Shown here: positions 23,387 through 34,043 of the stretch, piece by piece
Numbering within the stretch: position 1 is the first letter of the stretch
Layout: each line of letters starts with the position of its first letter
Source of the DNA: Melastoma dodecandrum
Lineage: Eukaryota; Streptophyta; Magnoliopsida; Myrtales; Melastomataceae
Assembly: GCA_029817715.1 (NCBI GenBank)
Contig: JARUPY010000164.1
Span: 438,001 to 502,000 of the forward strand
DNA: 64,000 nt
Direction of reading: 5' to 3'
Position numbers and translations under genes: made by a program
The notes under the pieces: generated by a model
The model's database searches: none
Seen by the model: only the letters and a program-made list of their open reading frames with translations
Told to the model about the DNA's origin: nothing

Positions 23387-24416
23387 TGTTGGTGTGGAAT
23401 TTGTGTTCCTTACGACACGTATCGAATTTTACAGTGATAATGTAGCCGTCGTAAAGTGAAAGCAATCGCAATACCAGAATTTAATACGACGGTACATGAT
23501 TTACAGTGTTTACCGTGTCACCGCAAAGTGAACGAGTGCAAGTATAAGAAGCAAATACAACGCTGGAATTTAATGCAACAATATCGAGTTTACAGCATTA
23601 CATTTACACACATGGCTTGAATGGAAAACAACAGGAAAGACTTGGTGACGTTTCACGACGATCGGCAGCGGAAGAACGACGGTCGAGGCAAAGTCCTCTA
23701 ATGGAATTCACCCTTGTGGAGCGGCGGTCAGACGTTAACGGTACCGAAATTTAATGCAACGGCACCGATGGTGGAGGGTGGATTCGAATTGGTGGCAGGT
23801 CAACAGCGCCAGATAGAATCAACGGCACTGAGGATGGACGGAAATGTGTCAACACTGCCGGACAGAGCCAACGACACTGAGGTTGGACGAAAGTGCGTCA
23901 ACAACGCCGGACAGAATCAACAACGCTGAGGTTAGAAGGTTCCGAACAAGAGTAAAAGATAAAAGACTAAGCTCAGTGTTTGAGTTGTCGTTGTTGGTGT
24001 TTTTTCTGTTTTGTTGCGATCCTTTTATTTTTGAGAATCTTGCAGCTGCGATTGTTCAGTCAGTCCAGGATCTTCATATATCGTGTGCATGATCTACTTT
24101 CTATTTTGTAGGAACAATGCACGTCGTGTTTTGGTTGGCCTTCCTGGGTTTGCCACGTGTCCTACTCCTTGGACGTGACTTAGTTGGGTTCTCGAGTAGC
24201 GAGGACCCGCATTATGTCTCGAGCTTTACTGGGTTTGCTTCATGATGTACTCGACAATCGTTTCTCGAATGAGACTGGTCTTGTGTCTCGAGTAATGCCT
24301 GTACAGATTTCTCGAGCGAGGTTGATGTTAGACTCTATTCATCTCGAATGGCGCTCTTCCTGAATCTTACTTCTTCGGCCCATTGGGGGGAAGCCTAGAA
24401 ATTATGTGTGTCAATA
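23387..24416 (-). repeat. Tat-A 3' LTR (left copy)
   Basis: Begins TGTTGGTGTGGAATTTG and ends GTGTCAATA. It aligns along its length with 60485-61501. It contains a 49-bp tandem repeat and several TCTCGAG strings. Confidence 0.9.
23801..23935. repeat. 49-bp tandem repeat inside Tat-A LTR
   Basis: About 2.8 units start at 23801, 23850 and 23899, each opening CAACxxxGCC(A/G)GA and containing CACTGAGG(A/T)TGGACG. The same array is at 60886-61013 in the other LTR. Confidence 0.85.
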
Positions 24417-24438
24417 TTAAGCCCTCCCCTTTCTGAAA
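24417..24438 (-). other. Tat-A polypurine tract
   Basis: On the minus strand CAGAAAGGGGAGGGCTT lies just inside the left LTR, where the plus-strand primer of an element transcribed leftward must be. Confidence 0.7.
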
Positions 24439-24700
24439 CATAATGTGAGAACTTTATGTTTATCACGAAACGGTTGCGTTTTGATACGAATCTAGTCAAG
24501 TAGGGTTCGTTTTCCCGCTTCGTCATTCATAGCATTTCAGAATACCAACCGCTTCTTTCTTCTTCAGACCTTCCTTTCCTTTCGACTTCGGGAGTTGTTT
24601 CTTTGTTCAAGTTCAGTCCTTTCTTCGACCAGGCTTCGTTTCTCACTCATCTTCTTCCTAAATTCGCGAACTTTCCTACATTGGTGTGAGGTTGCAAGTG

Positions 24701-27562
24701 ATGGCTTCCCGAATGACAATGTCAGACCATGTTCGATTTGGCCAGTACCATAAAATCGCCGATCAACGAGTGATCATTCCCGTTTGTGCTGCCGTTTACT
24801 TTCAAGGAGCATGAGATTCTGAAAACTTATCTTCGGACTTCGCCGACCATTTCGGTATGCCGTCCTGATTTTTCTGCTCCTATCTCTTGGTTCAATACGA
24901 AGGAGCATGTAGGTTTTCCCTCAACCGATGCTTCCATTGGGGTTTGGTTTAAATTGTGGGAAGAGAATTTAGACCAAAAGTTATGTCGTTTGGGTCTGAA
25001 GGATTTAGTATCTATTTCGAGGAGGATGAAGTTTAGTGATAACAAAGTCTGTTCTTGTTTAATCCCTTTTTGGAATACAAGATTGAATGTCTTTTTCCTT
25101 CTTGCGGGACCCATGACTATCACTATAGAGGACGTTTGTTTGTTAACAGGCTATTCTGCCTCGGGTATTGATGTTCGCCTCTACAGAGTAGAGAGAGACC
25201 AGTTTCAGTACAAAGGGCATAAGATCCGTAGCACAGTTAGTAATCACACGGATCTATTTTGTGCTGCGGGAGGAAAAACTACCCTGTGTAGCGCAGGCCA
25301 GGAGTTTGATTTCTTTCTCGATGGCTTAGCAAGTACATTTTTTGCAGTCCACGAAAGCAGGCTGCTATTTACATGTCTTAGATTAACAACTTTTTGGTCC
25401 AGACCAATTAGACTGTGTCTTTCGCACCTTTCCTCCTCCAGTTGTTATACAGAAGTCTTCGAGTTGCCTCCTCCATTGTGGAAGATAAATGTTTCCCGAA
25501 TCATCAATTCGAAGGTCCAATGTGGCTGTTGCACTTGTGGGCACTCATCTGGTTTCTTCGACTATCTTTCTTTGACAAGTCGGTTCTTAAAGGTGACAGG
25601 TGCTTTGAGCTTGATATAGCCCTTTGTGCTTGTAGCGACCCGAATACTTGGTCCTCTAAGACTATTAATTCCTTGAAGGGCGAATTGGTTAACCCTGAGA
25701 GGGAACAAGAATGGATGTTGTATCCCCCCAACAAATTCTTATCCACTTGAGAAGATCTTAGTGAATGGTTCTACTGGAATAATGCTTTAACGCCTCGAGA
25801 CCTGGTAAGAGTCCATTTAGGGAGCAAGTTTATATTTGAGATGTACAATCCGCAGGGGGAACAAGTTAGTGTCCCTTTCTCGAGGTCTTACAATAACTTT
25901 GCGCGCAAGAAAACTGCGACTGTAAGTTTCAAGGAAATAGATGAAGTATTGACTCGGACTACTTTGTCCCTAGTCGAGTTTCCTTTATTTAGGAATGGTA
26001 GGATCCATGCGTCCGAGCTTTTCCAAGTTTATTGGGCTCTGATGTGGTCAGAGTTGCGAGGGGACGTAGCTATCTTAGATAGCAGCCTGAGTGACCTTTA
26101 TGTGCCCATCCCTGCTCTAGAGAGTGAGTTATGAAACCTGGCTTATGTTATTAATCGCCAATTATTGTGGCTTTAATCTTACTTATTCTACAGATATGGT
26201 TGAGTATGAAACTGGAGCATTGCCTGAGGCAATTTCTGATGAAGAGCCTCTGGTGCTTAAGAAAAAGTGCAAAGTTCGAACTGTGCAGTCTCTCGAAGAG
26301 GATGGTCCTGGAGAAGAATGCTCCAAGGCTCGAGAAGATCAACCTTCCAGGCTACGAAGTGAGGGAGCGCCAACCCCTAAGCGACTCAAGCGTGTCTTCA
26401 AGAGACGGGTGAAGCCTATGGTTAAAGAACCTGATTTTCAGGTTCTAGACCAGAGTTCAGAGGCAGATATGTCTAATTCACCGCCTCCGGGGACGTCGTC
26501 TTCCAAGGTACCTCCTAAACAGGTGATTAGCGAGGTGATTCAAGATTTATCACCTGCAGAGGTCCTCGTTGTTACAAATCCGTCTGTTCCTAATGATGAG
26601 GTATGCTCCTATCTTTTCCAGTTTTCGACTCTAGAATTTGTTTTCCTTTCAGACTATTTATTCAAGAAGGTAACACAGGCTGACCCTCGTATGGGATCAA
26701 TTGAGGAGGAGTTTCGAGATGTTAACTCTCGTTCATGAGATAGCTCGGGTACCCAAGATGCCCTCTCTCGAGAATGTAGGGGTGTCTCGAGAGCATATCC
26801 CAGGCCTGCAGACTCAAGGAATGTTGCCTCCCCGAGACACTAGGGATATTCATGATCTACCTATTGAGGTAGAAGAGATTTCTACAGCTACTCCTCCTGC
26901 TCTCACAGGAACGTCGGGCGTAGAGGAGCAGCTTTCTGAAAAAGCTCTCAAGTGGACGTTCCACCTAGCCTAAATGAATGTTTTTCGTCTTCTCATTGTC
27001 GAGCTTGTATGCTCTCTCCTTTTAACCTTTACTCCTCCTTTGCTCGGATCCAACAATAGATCTTCCCGAAAATGATGTCAATGAAGATCTCGCGGATGAT
27101 AATCTTGTCCCAGAGGAATCACTTTTTGAGGGTCCGTTGAATAGGGAGTCAAGCGGACTTTCAGTTTGTGATTGATTTCCTCCGTACTGATGTCGTCTAT
27201 ACGGAGGATAGCATTGATCGATATAGAGCTGCTATGAAGAGCATTGTCTCTTCTCCTCTAGCGACGGTGGACCAAATTCTCGCCTGCAAACTCGCCCGAC
27301 AACTTTACCGGCTAGACTATGATGAGTATGAATAGAACCAATCTGCCAAGCAATTAGCTCGAGATTTTGAAAATCGCCGAAAGCTAGCAGAGGCTCAGAA
27401 ACGATACGAGCTTGAGCATTTAGTTGGAAAGATTGAACACAAGAGCCAGCGCCTAAAAGTTGTCCAAGCGAAAATGCAAAAGTTTGTTAGGCTGGAAAAG
27501 AAACTTTTAAAGTCCCTGTCCAAACTTGAGAAAGCAAGAGCCATATGGTCAGTTGCTGCATA
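24701..27562 (+). pseudogene. Antisense PMD-like gene carried by Tat-A
   Basis: It lies between the Tat-A integrase and the 3' LTR, on the opposite strand. From an ATG at 24701 (MASRMTMSDHVRF) the frame shifts near 24785 and continues as a plant-mobile-domain-like region: VGVWF-like IGVWFKLWEENLDQKL, CLIPFWNTRLNVFFLLAGPM, then TITIEDVCLLTGY, the conserved TPTxEDVxxLLGL-type block. Later parts are 25841-26123, 26194-26738 and 26701-26973, rich in charged residues. A coiled-coil-like tail follows (about 27330-27560; RRKLAEAQKRYELEHLVGKI). A good intron (26124-26193) joins two segments in frame. PMD proteins of the host act in gene silencing; the role in Tat elements is unknown. Several frameshifts and stops show decay. 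Confidence 0.7.
26124..26193 (+). other. Candidate intron in the antisense PMD-like gene
   Basis: 70 nt, donor AGA|GTGAGTT and acceptor TATTCTACAG. Before it, the frame ends one base into a codon; after it, the open frame needs exactly one base, so removal joins two frames without a shift. Without removal a TGA follows at 26132. A second intron may lie at about 26990-27059, ending CAATAG. Confidence 0.65.
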
Positions 27563-28560
27563 ACCAGATGAACCTTCAACTCTAGAGAATGTAATGGCCT
27601 AGGTTATTTACGAGAGTGAGAGTTTCAGGAGAAGCAGCATTTAGAACTCATTGAATGCTTTGTTGGTTGTCAACCTGGACTGTTATGATTTTTCCTTTGT
27701 CTTTAATGACATTTGTCAGTTAGTGTTTTAATTTTTTGTCTTCCTGCCTGAAACGTTTTCGCCTTTTCCCAAGACAGCGTGCAATATTTACTTTCCTTTT
27801 TAAAGAGCTTTAACGTTTGTACATTAAGGCTGCGAAGATTCCCGAAAATGATGATTTCCGAGATTCTCAAGATTTCCTACTATTCTTTCACGAGGTTCAT
27901 GAACCTGTCCTTGACTGCATTCTTTTTCTTGGTTTTAAATACTTTCATACTCACAAAAACTTGCATACTCACAGTTGCATACTCGGTTTTCCTTCACAAA
28001 AACTTGCATTCTCACACCAACCATGTCTTGCCATGATGCCGTTCTCTTCTCTCAACAGACTATTCTTTCGAAACTTTCTCTTGATTTCAAAAGCCTAAGT
28101 TCACAACCTTCCGTCCCTCGAAAAGGCTAGGTTGACAACCTTAGGCGGTCACGCTACTCATCGGTTTCACCTGTACCCTCTAAGTGGGTACCTTTCGAGG
28201 GACTCCCTCAGCTTTTCATTCTCTTGCACTCCATTTGTGGGCAATAGGGAATTAACTCGAGCGCGCTCTTCTGCTTTGCCTCCCTGGTGCGTCGTACCTT
28301 AGCTCATCCTTCCCGAAGGGTGACCTTGAAGAGGGAAAGAGATAAATATCATGCGCCGAGGAGTTGGCTTGCCAAATAGCTCGAGAAGATGGGTGAACCC
28401 GTGGTGGCCACCCTTCTTCTGCACTTCTTTCTCTTCCGAGTCTAGGTGCTGGTAGAACTCAGTCCTGCGAAGAGAAGTGCTTGTTCACTGTATTGGTCCG
28501 TTGGGTGGACTGATTTGACTAGCCGAAACACGATTATCAACATGTTTTATGAACTAATCT
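27563..28560. other. Tat-A spacer between integrase and antisense gene
   Basis: No protein motif is visible. A short imperfect repeat of CATACTCACA/CATTCTCACA with AAAACTTGCA occurs at 27945-28015. CTCGAG motifs continue (28240, 28380). Confidence 0.5.
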
Positions 28561-30040
28561 TTATGCATTTTGTTTATATGTTATCGTTTTGAGGATTGTA
28601 CTAATGTAATAGACTTTATTTTTGAAGAAACATCTTAGTTCTTCCAACTGCATCCATAAGCTCGGGAACCTCCTCTTTAGAATTTCTTTGTGAGTTTCCC
28701 AAATGGTTGGTTTGGAAGGTTTCAGATATTTCCCATTAATTTTCAATTCGTGAGAACGACCTTCAAGGTCAGCTAAACGATATACGTTCTTGGGGAACGC
28801 ATCTTCAACTCTAAACGAACCTTCCCAATTAGGTGACCATTTCCCGAGGACATAATCTCGAGTGCATGCTGGGAGAACCATTTTCCATACCATCTCTTCT
28901 TCCTTAAAGCTTTTGGAATTGACTCTTTTGTTATAATGTCTCATCATTCTCCTTTTTTGAACTTCCATTATGTTTGCTGCGTTTGTGCGCAATCTCTCGA
29001 GGTGTTCATTGTCTCGAGGAAGTTCCTCTTCTTGACCCAGATCCTGGTTTGCTTGATTGACTCGAAAAGATTTATACTTTACCTCAATGGAACACTGGCT
29101 TCTTGCCCATACACCAAGTTATAAGGTGCTTCCCCAGTGCTATCCTTTTTGTTGACTCTTAGACCCTATAACGTCTCGAGGAGTATTTCCTACCACCTCC
29201 TAGGGTTGTTTTCAATCATTCTCTGGATTACACTTTTAATAAGTTTGTTAGTAGATTATGCTTGTCCATTGGACTGCGGATAATATGCTGAGGAATTATT
29301 GATGATGAAGCCAAACTCTCTCGAGAATGCCTGGATATGTTCCCCATTGAACACAGTTCCATTATCCACTACTATATTGTGTGGGAGTCCGAAATGTAAG
29401 ATAATGTTCATCTTAATGAACTCGATGATCTCCTTTTGATCGAATTTCTAATAAGCTTTGGCTTCTACCCACTTGGTAAAGTAATATGTAGCCACCAATA
29501 TATAGGCGTTCTCTTTACTTGAATGGGGTCTGATTTATCCGATTACATCCAGAGCCCAGGACTTCAATGGCCACCGCAATTTTATTGGATTTAAGTCTTT
29601 CGCCTGGGCTTGAGTTATAGGCCCAAACTTCTGACATTTTCTGCATCCCTTAGCCATCTCAATGTAATTTTTCTTCATGGACGGCCATGCCTTTGGATCA
29701 TCCGGTACATCTTCACTCCTGACTGGTGAGTTCCACATTAACCTGCATGGGTCTCCAGCATAATTGGTGTTCCTTCATCCAGGTCGACACATCTCAACAA
29801 AACTCCTTCTTTGGTTTTTATGTACAAAAGACTATCTAGGAGCACATATTGTTCGGCTGCCAATTTAATTTTTCTCTCAACCTGTGAATTTGGATTTTCT
29901 AAGAATTCAATATAAGGTACCCACGAGTCTTGGTTTGCTTTCATGACGTCTATCTTATGATTAAAGGTGAAATCACCCTCTTTTTCCTCAATAATAGGTG
30001 AACTGATATCGGGGATTATCTCACATATTTCTATTTGTAA
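28561..30040 (-). pseudogene. Tat-A integrase
   Basis: Read leftward: a linker with ESxxYxLxDxLLYxKTxEGVLLRCV-like sequence, then the finger half KGCRKCQKFGPI (about 29635) and the core start PLKSWALDVIG (about 29550), carrying the first Asp. The middle (29150-29500) retains SSAYYPQSNGQA-like and DNGT-like blocks across stops. The tail is well kept: RRMMRHYNKRVNSKSFKEEE, GKWSPNWEGSFRVEDAF and PKNVYRLADLEGRSHELKIN. It matches the tail of the truncated Tat at 8.9-9.1 kb. It would integrate element cDNA; several frame breaks make this copy inactive. Confidence 0.78.
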
Positions 30041-30917
30041 TGCGTCATTTGATTTGTACCCAGATGCCAATTTGGCCAACGAATTGGCTATTGCATTATC
30101 CCCTCGACCTACATGCTCTAGAGTAATTTGTTAGAACTTTTTAATTAGCTGTTGGGTCTGAGTTAAGTATTTCTTTAACTCTTGAGTGTGGTAGAGACTC
30201 AAGCCATTCACTTGATTTAACACTAGTTGTGAATCGCCCTTGATCAACACAACTTTTGCTCCGGTCTCGAGTAATGTTTGTACGTAACAATGAGTGCGCT
30301 ATACTCTGTAGCGTTATTAGTTGCATGCTTGACTAATTTAAATGCTAATTAGCCACAAGTCTTACTGGTGACTTTATCACAATTCTAATCCCAGCTCTAG
30401 ATCTTATTGATGATCCATCAAACCAGGCTTCCCAAAGTTCCCGTACCTCTTCTTCTTCGTCTACCGAGGTCTCTCTTGAGTATTTTGCTAAAAAGTCAGT
30501 GAGAACTTGTCCTTTAACAGCCTTTTGAGGTTTGAACTTCAAGTCATATGTCGAGAGCACCAGACTCCACTTGCTAATTCTCCTAGTAAATAAAGGGCTC
30601 TCGAGGAACATTTTTAGTATTTGTGCTCTTGAGACCACATGTACTTCGCTACTCCCTATGGAGTGCCTTAACTTCGTCACTGCGTAGTACACTGGGAGAC
30701 AAAGCCTTTCCGAAGTTGTATACCTTGTCTCAGCAGGATTCAAGAGTCGAGACAGATAAAACACGGCTCTTTCCCTTTTCTGATCATCTTCCTGCGCCAA
30801 GAGCACACCTATCGTGGTGGCGGTTGCAGCTACATACAAAACGAAAGGCTTTCCGAGCTGAGGAAAGGCTAAAACTGGAGGCTTTACTAAATAGCCTTTG
30901 ATGTTACGCTCGCTCAT
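30041..30917 (-). pseudogene. Tat-A RNase H and archaeal-type RNase H
   Basis: The first RNase H reads GKPFVLYVAATATTIGVLLA and AVFYLSRLLNPAETRY, with the connection end KGQVLTDFLAKYS. After a Glu-rich link the aRH starts EAWFDGSSIRSRAG, retaining the first catalytic Asp, and continues to the C-terminal HVGRGDNAIANSLAKLASG near 30060-30120. The Tat clade is defined by this second RNase H. Stops and frameshifts lie near 30340 and 30130. Confidence 0.78.
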
Positions 30918-31640
30918 GCTCGTCCGTCCAAGTGTATCTATTCTTTCCCCTTAGTAATGTAGAGAAAGCCTCCACTTTTTCTGCTAGATTGCCGATGAAT
31001 CTTCTCAAAAAGTTTATTCGACCGAGGAAAGTTTGTAGCTCTTTCTTATTCTTCGAGGGTTGCAATTCTTGTATTGCCTTGATTTTCTCTGGATCAATTT
31101 GGATCCCTTTTTGATGTACCAAGAACCAGAGGAATTGTCCAGCATGAACTCCGAATGCACATTTTAAAGGATTTAGTTTCAGACGGTGCTTTCTCAACTG
31201 GATGAATGTAGCTCGAAGAACTTCCACATGTGAATAATTCTTTCTCGACTTTATAACTATATCATCAATGTAGACTACCACAGTTTTTCCTATTAAGGGA
31301 TCGAATATAGTGTTCATGGCTCTCTGATATGTGGCTCCAGCATTTTTTAATCTAAAGGGCATTACTACCAATTCAAAGATACCAATTGGACATCAGAACG
31401 TTGACTTATACACATCCTTTCAGTAATGAAGATTTGATTATATCCTGAATAGCCGTCCATGAATGAAATAATGACATTCACTGTCGTCTTGTCAATTAAT
31501 TTATCAGCTATTGACATATGATATTTATCTTTTGGGGTTGCTTTGGTTAGATCTCGAAAATCTATACACACCCGGATTTTACCATTTTTCTTCACTCGAC
31601 AACTTCGTCCGTGACTTATGCTACCCGACAATCTGGTAAA
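30904..31640 (-). pseudogene. Tat-A reverse transcriptase, palm to connection
   Basis: Motifs are IRVCIDFRDLTKATPKD, SFMDGYSGYNQIFIT, VVMPFRLKNAGATYQRAMN, then VVVYIDDIVIKS (YIDD catalytic pair, about 31262-31285). LKLNPLKCAFGV and GRINFLRRFIGNLAEKVEAF follow. A break lies near 31370. Upstream (31600-31680) the sequence before VKKNGK decays quickly and loses homology, marking the edge of the gene-fragment island. The missing N-terminus is found at 35151-35409. Confidence 0.82.
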
Positions 31641-31956
31641 TTCTTTTCTTTACTTCCGTATGATTATGGGAATTTCTCTACTTTGATTCTTTTTACTTTT
31701 TTTTTCGCAACCAGCAACAGCGGCGACCGAACCCGCAAGCTTCATCCCATGCTTGCAAAGCTGAAACCTCGAAGATCTCGAGAAGAGGTCATGAGGCCGG
31801 CAGAGGAGCTTCTAATCCGGAGAAAGCAACGTGATTACGTTAAATAACATCAATTAAGATGCCGAGGCTTTCCACTAACACCAAAACTTGCTGCAAATAC
31901 ACAACACATGATTCATGGCATCGTCGTTCCAAGATCCGAGTTGGGAGGGAACAAAC

Positions 31957-32400
31957 TCAATTGGGCTTGAAGAACCCCAACCTGAGGCCACTGTTAACCA
32001 TGCTCCAGATCCCTCCAATGGAGAGCGCAAGGCTGAACGCAATCTCCAACCATCCAAGACTCCAGTTTAAGTACCAGTCGAAGCTGTACTTAGGAGGCTT
32101 CTTTATGAGCACCCACATGAAGCATGGGTAGGCGAAGGTGACAGGAAGCGTGAGCCCTCCTAGAAGCCCCGCTAGCCTGGATAGGAAAGGGAGGGCTATG
32201 CTTATGAAGAAGGAGATGAACCAGTAGAAGACCCAGAAACCTGAGCGTACCCACGTCGAGCAGGGTCAATTTGTTCTACTCGTGTAGCTGGCTTCGAAGC
32301 TGTCGAACAAAGGCATCGAGTATATCTGGAAGCTGCTGAGGCAGTTGAACACAACAAGGAGAGGAACGCAGTGCCGCTGCTGGAAAAGACGAGTCTCGCT
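31957..32400 (-). pseudogene. C-terminal fragment of an LHT8-like lysine/histidine transporter
   Basis: Minus-strand reading ends with the stop at 31957-31959 after GLRLGFFKPN. Upstream are the last membrane segments: GLLGGLTLPVTFAYPCFMWV, KKPPKYSFDWYLNWSLGWL and ALSIGGIWSMVNSG, the diagnostic end of the lysine-histidine-transporter-like 8 group in the amino-acid/auxin permease family. Further upstream NCLSSFQIYSMPLFDSFEAS and YTSRTN are readable. An in-frame TGA replaces the Arg of the expected TSRTNRPCS, and a one-base frameshift lies near 32365. Only the last 130 or so residues are present. It is a captured fragment with no promoter or start. Confidence 0.75.
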
Positions 32401-32619
32401 ATGATATCGAGAAGTTGTGCCAGATGGTCGAGCAACAGGACAAAGAGGTGGAAAAGATGACCGACGAGAAGTTCGACGAGTTGCACGAGGACGAAGCCGA
32501 GCTCCTCGACGAATCCGTGGACAGCCTATGTCTTTCCTTCACCACACCAGGCTTCAAAACCTTCCCCTGCATCCGCACACAAACACACGCGTCATCTAAA
32601 GAGCTACAATTTTCCCCTG
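32401..32619 (+). other. Unassigned coding-like segment between captured fragments
   Basis: The plus frame reads a strongly acidic, helical stretch ([20 protein letters not shown], then [19 protein letters not shown]), which looks like part of a coiled-coil protein. It is open to 32681 in this frame. I cannot assign a source gene. It may be a fourth captured fragment. Confidence 0.3.
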
Positions 32620-32967
32620 TTGCCCGCTGCACCTCGATCCGCTTCCTCTTCCCCCTCGGCGTCCTCCCTGGCGCCGACTAACCCCGCGTACTCGTCCAAG
32701 GCCGCCAACAAGGGCATCAAGAAGAAGAAGAAGACCCTCCGATCCCTCCCCAGGCTCACCTTCTCATCCTTGGACGGGAAATTCTCCAACTGCAGCATCT
32801 GCCTGTCGTTGTTCGCCAACGGGGACGAGCTACACGTCCTGCCCCAGTGCGGTCATGCCTTCCATGTCCCCTGCATCGACACGTGGCTGGGGTCGCACTC
32901 TTCCTACCCCTCCTGTAGGAGGATCCTGGCAAATCGCAGCAAGGTGCTGAAGTATTACCCGGAAATG
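32620..32967 (+). pseudogene. Fragment of an ATL-family RING-H2 E3 ubiquitin ligase
   Basis: [20 protein letters not shown] resembles the conserved GLD-like/KKK-LRSLP region before the RING of ATL proteins. The RING follows: [38 protein letters not shown], then YPSCRRIL. The expected pattern C-x2-C-x14-C-x-H-x2-H-x2-C-x10-C-x2-C holds except that the seventh ligand Cys is Tyr (SSYPSC), which should abolish zinc binding at that site. There is no N-terminal membrane segment, which ATLs need. After the RING the frame runs into unrelated sequence and a stop at 32968. In the family these ligases ubiquitinate substrates at membranes. Confidence 0.78.
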
Positions 32968-32970
32968 TGA

Positions 32971-34043
32971 TGGATGCTGAAGAAGCTGTTGAAGCTGGTC
33001 CCGTTGCAGTATCACTGGCAGGCACTGTGGAGAAGAATGTCGGGGAGTGGCGTGAGGACCTGAAAGAAAAATCATTGATTGGCCACTTGAATCCAGAGGA
33101 CAGTCCTCTCAAAGAAATGAAGGCTGTTGTCTCTTTGTTGTCTTAAAGTAAAGTTGAGGATGATGCTTCAGATATGGAAATGACAACAGAAGCTGTTGAA
33201 GCCGGCCCAGCTTCCGAAAACAAGGTTCTCACAGTAGTAAGTGATGATTTCGAAGATGGAAAGAAGTGTGAAAAGCCCTCAGAGGAGCTGCACTTGGAAG
33301 ATGTTGATAAAAAAACTTTATAACAAGAATGTTGACAGTTTGAAGTCAGATGCAGCTGATGTTCCAAATCCTGATAAGCATGGTCTGGCACAAACTAATG
33401 TGGAGAATCCATCTAACGAGAAGGAAGGGAAGGAAGAAAAGAAAAAAATATTGCTTTGTTTGAACCGAAGTCTGTTGGATCTTCGTGTAAGACATCTTGT
33501 GATCCTTCCGCAGAAGAGGTTTCAAACATGGATGCAAAAGTGGAGTTTGACTTAAACAAAGGTCTCAGCACCGATGACGGGAAAAATATTCAGAATCAGT
33601 GATTCCAACTTCATCTGCTCGTTCTTCTATTCATCCGCTGACCAAAGTGGAACTTCGCTGGAAAGGATCTGCTGCCACCAGTACGTTTAGGCCGGCGGAG
33701 CCTAGAAAGGTTTCAGAGTGCAGCTGTTTGCTGCAGGTGCGGGTCAACATTCTGATGCAACTTCCAGCAGTGGAAGAAGATTCAGAGTCCAGGAATTGTG
33801 CGCTAGAAACGGCTTCCTTGCACTGCTTGAAAACTAGTCATGAATGAACTCACAATCTGGTGAACCTTTCTTCCCGTGGTTCTGGAGGTCTTGATCTCGA
33901 TTTGAATCAAATAGATGATGCTACCGCCATTTGGAATTCGTCTAGTAATAATAACAGCAGGTTTGATGTCTCCTTATCATCCCAGTCAAGGAGCTCCTCG
34001 ACACCGATGAGTCCGGTCCCAGGACTGTCTCCGACTCCAAGGT
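32971..34043 (+). pseudogene. Fragment of a SUO-like BAH/TFIIS N-domain nuclear protein gene
   Basis: The first part reads SLIGHLNPEDSPLKEMKAVV, DDFEDGKKCEKPSEELH and related acidic stretches, across several stops. The second part contains the telling blocks LDLNKG-like FDLNKGLSTDDGK, RWKGSAATSTFRPAEPRKV, then SGGLDLDLNQIDD and SRFDVSLSSQSRSSSTPMSP. These repeated 'DLN' blocks and the RPAEPRKV motif occur in the C-terminal half of plant SUO-type proteins (At3g48050 group), from memory. The fragment ends at CCAAG|GTAACG, an exon-intron boundary, so genomic DNA was captured rather than mRNA. Multiple stops make it non-coding. Confidence 0.6.

Noticed and set aside
23801..23935. Spaced repeats resembling a CRISPR array
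   Set aside because: Units are contiguous tandem repeats with no unique spacers, inside a plant LTR.
26601..26652. A second intron (GTATGC...TTTCAG) in the antisense PMD-like gene
   Set aside because: Removing it puts the next codons into a frame with an immediate TAA, and 52 nt is short for a plant intron. The frame is open without splicing.
32202..32632. Ser-rich minus-strand frames overlapping the LHT8 fragment
   Set aside because: They are out-of-frame shadows of the transporter fragment and of the acidic plus-strand segment.
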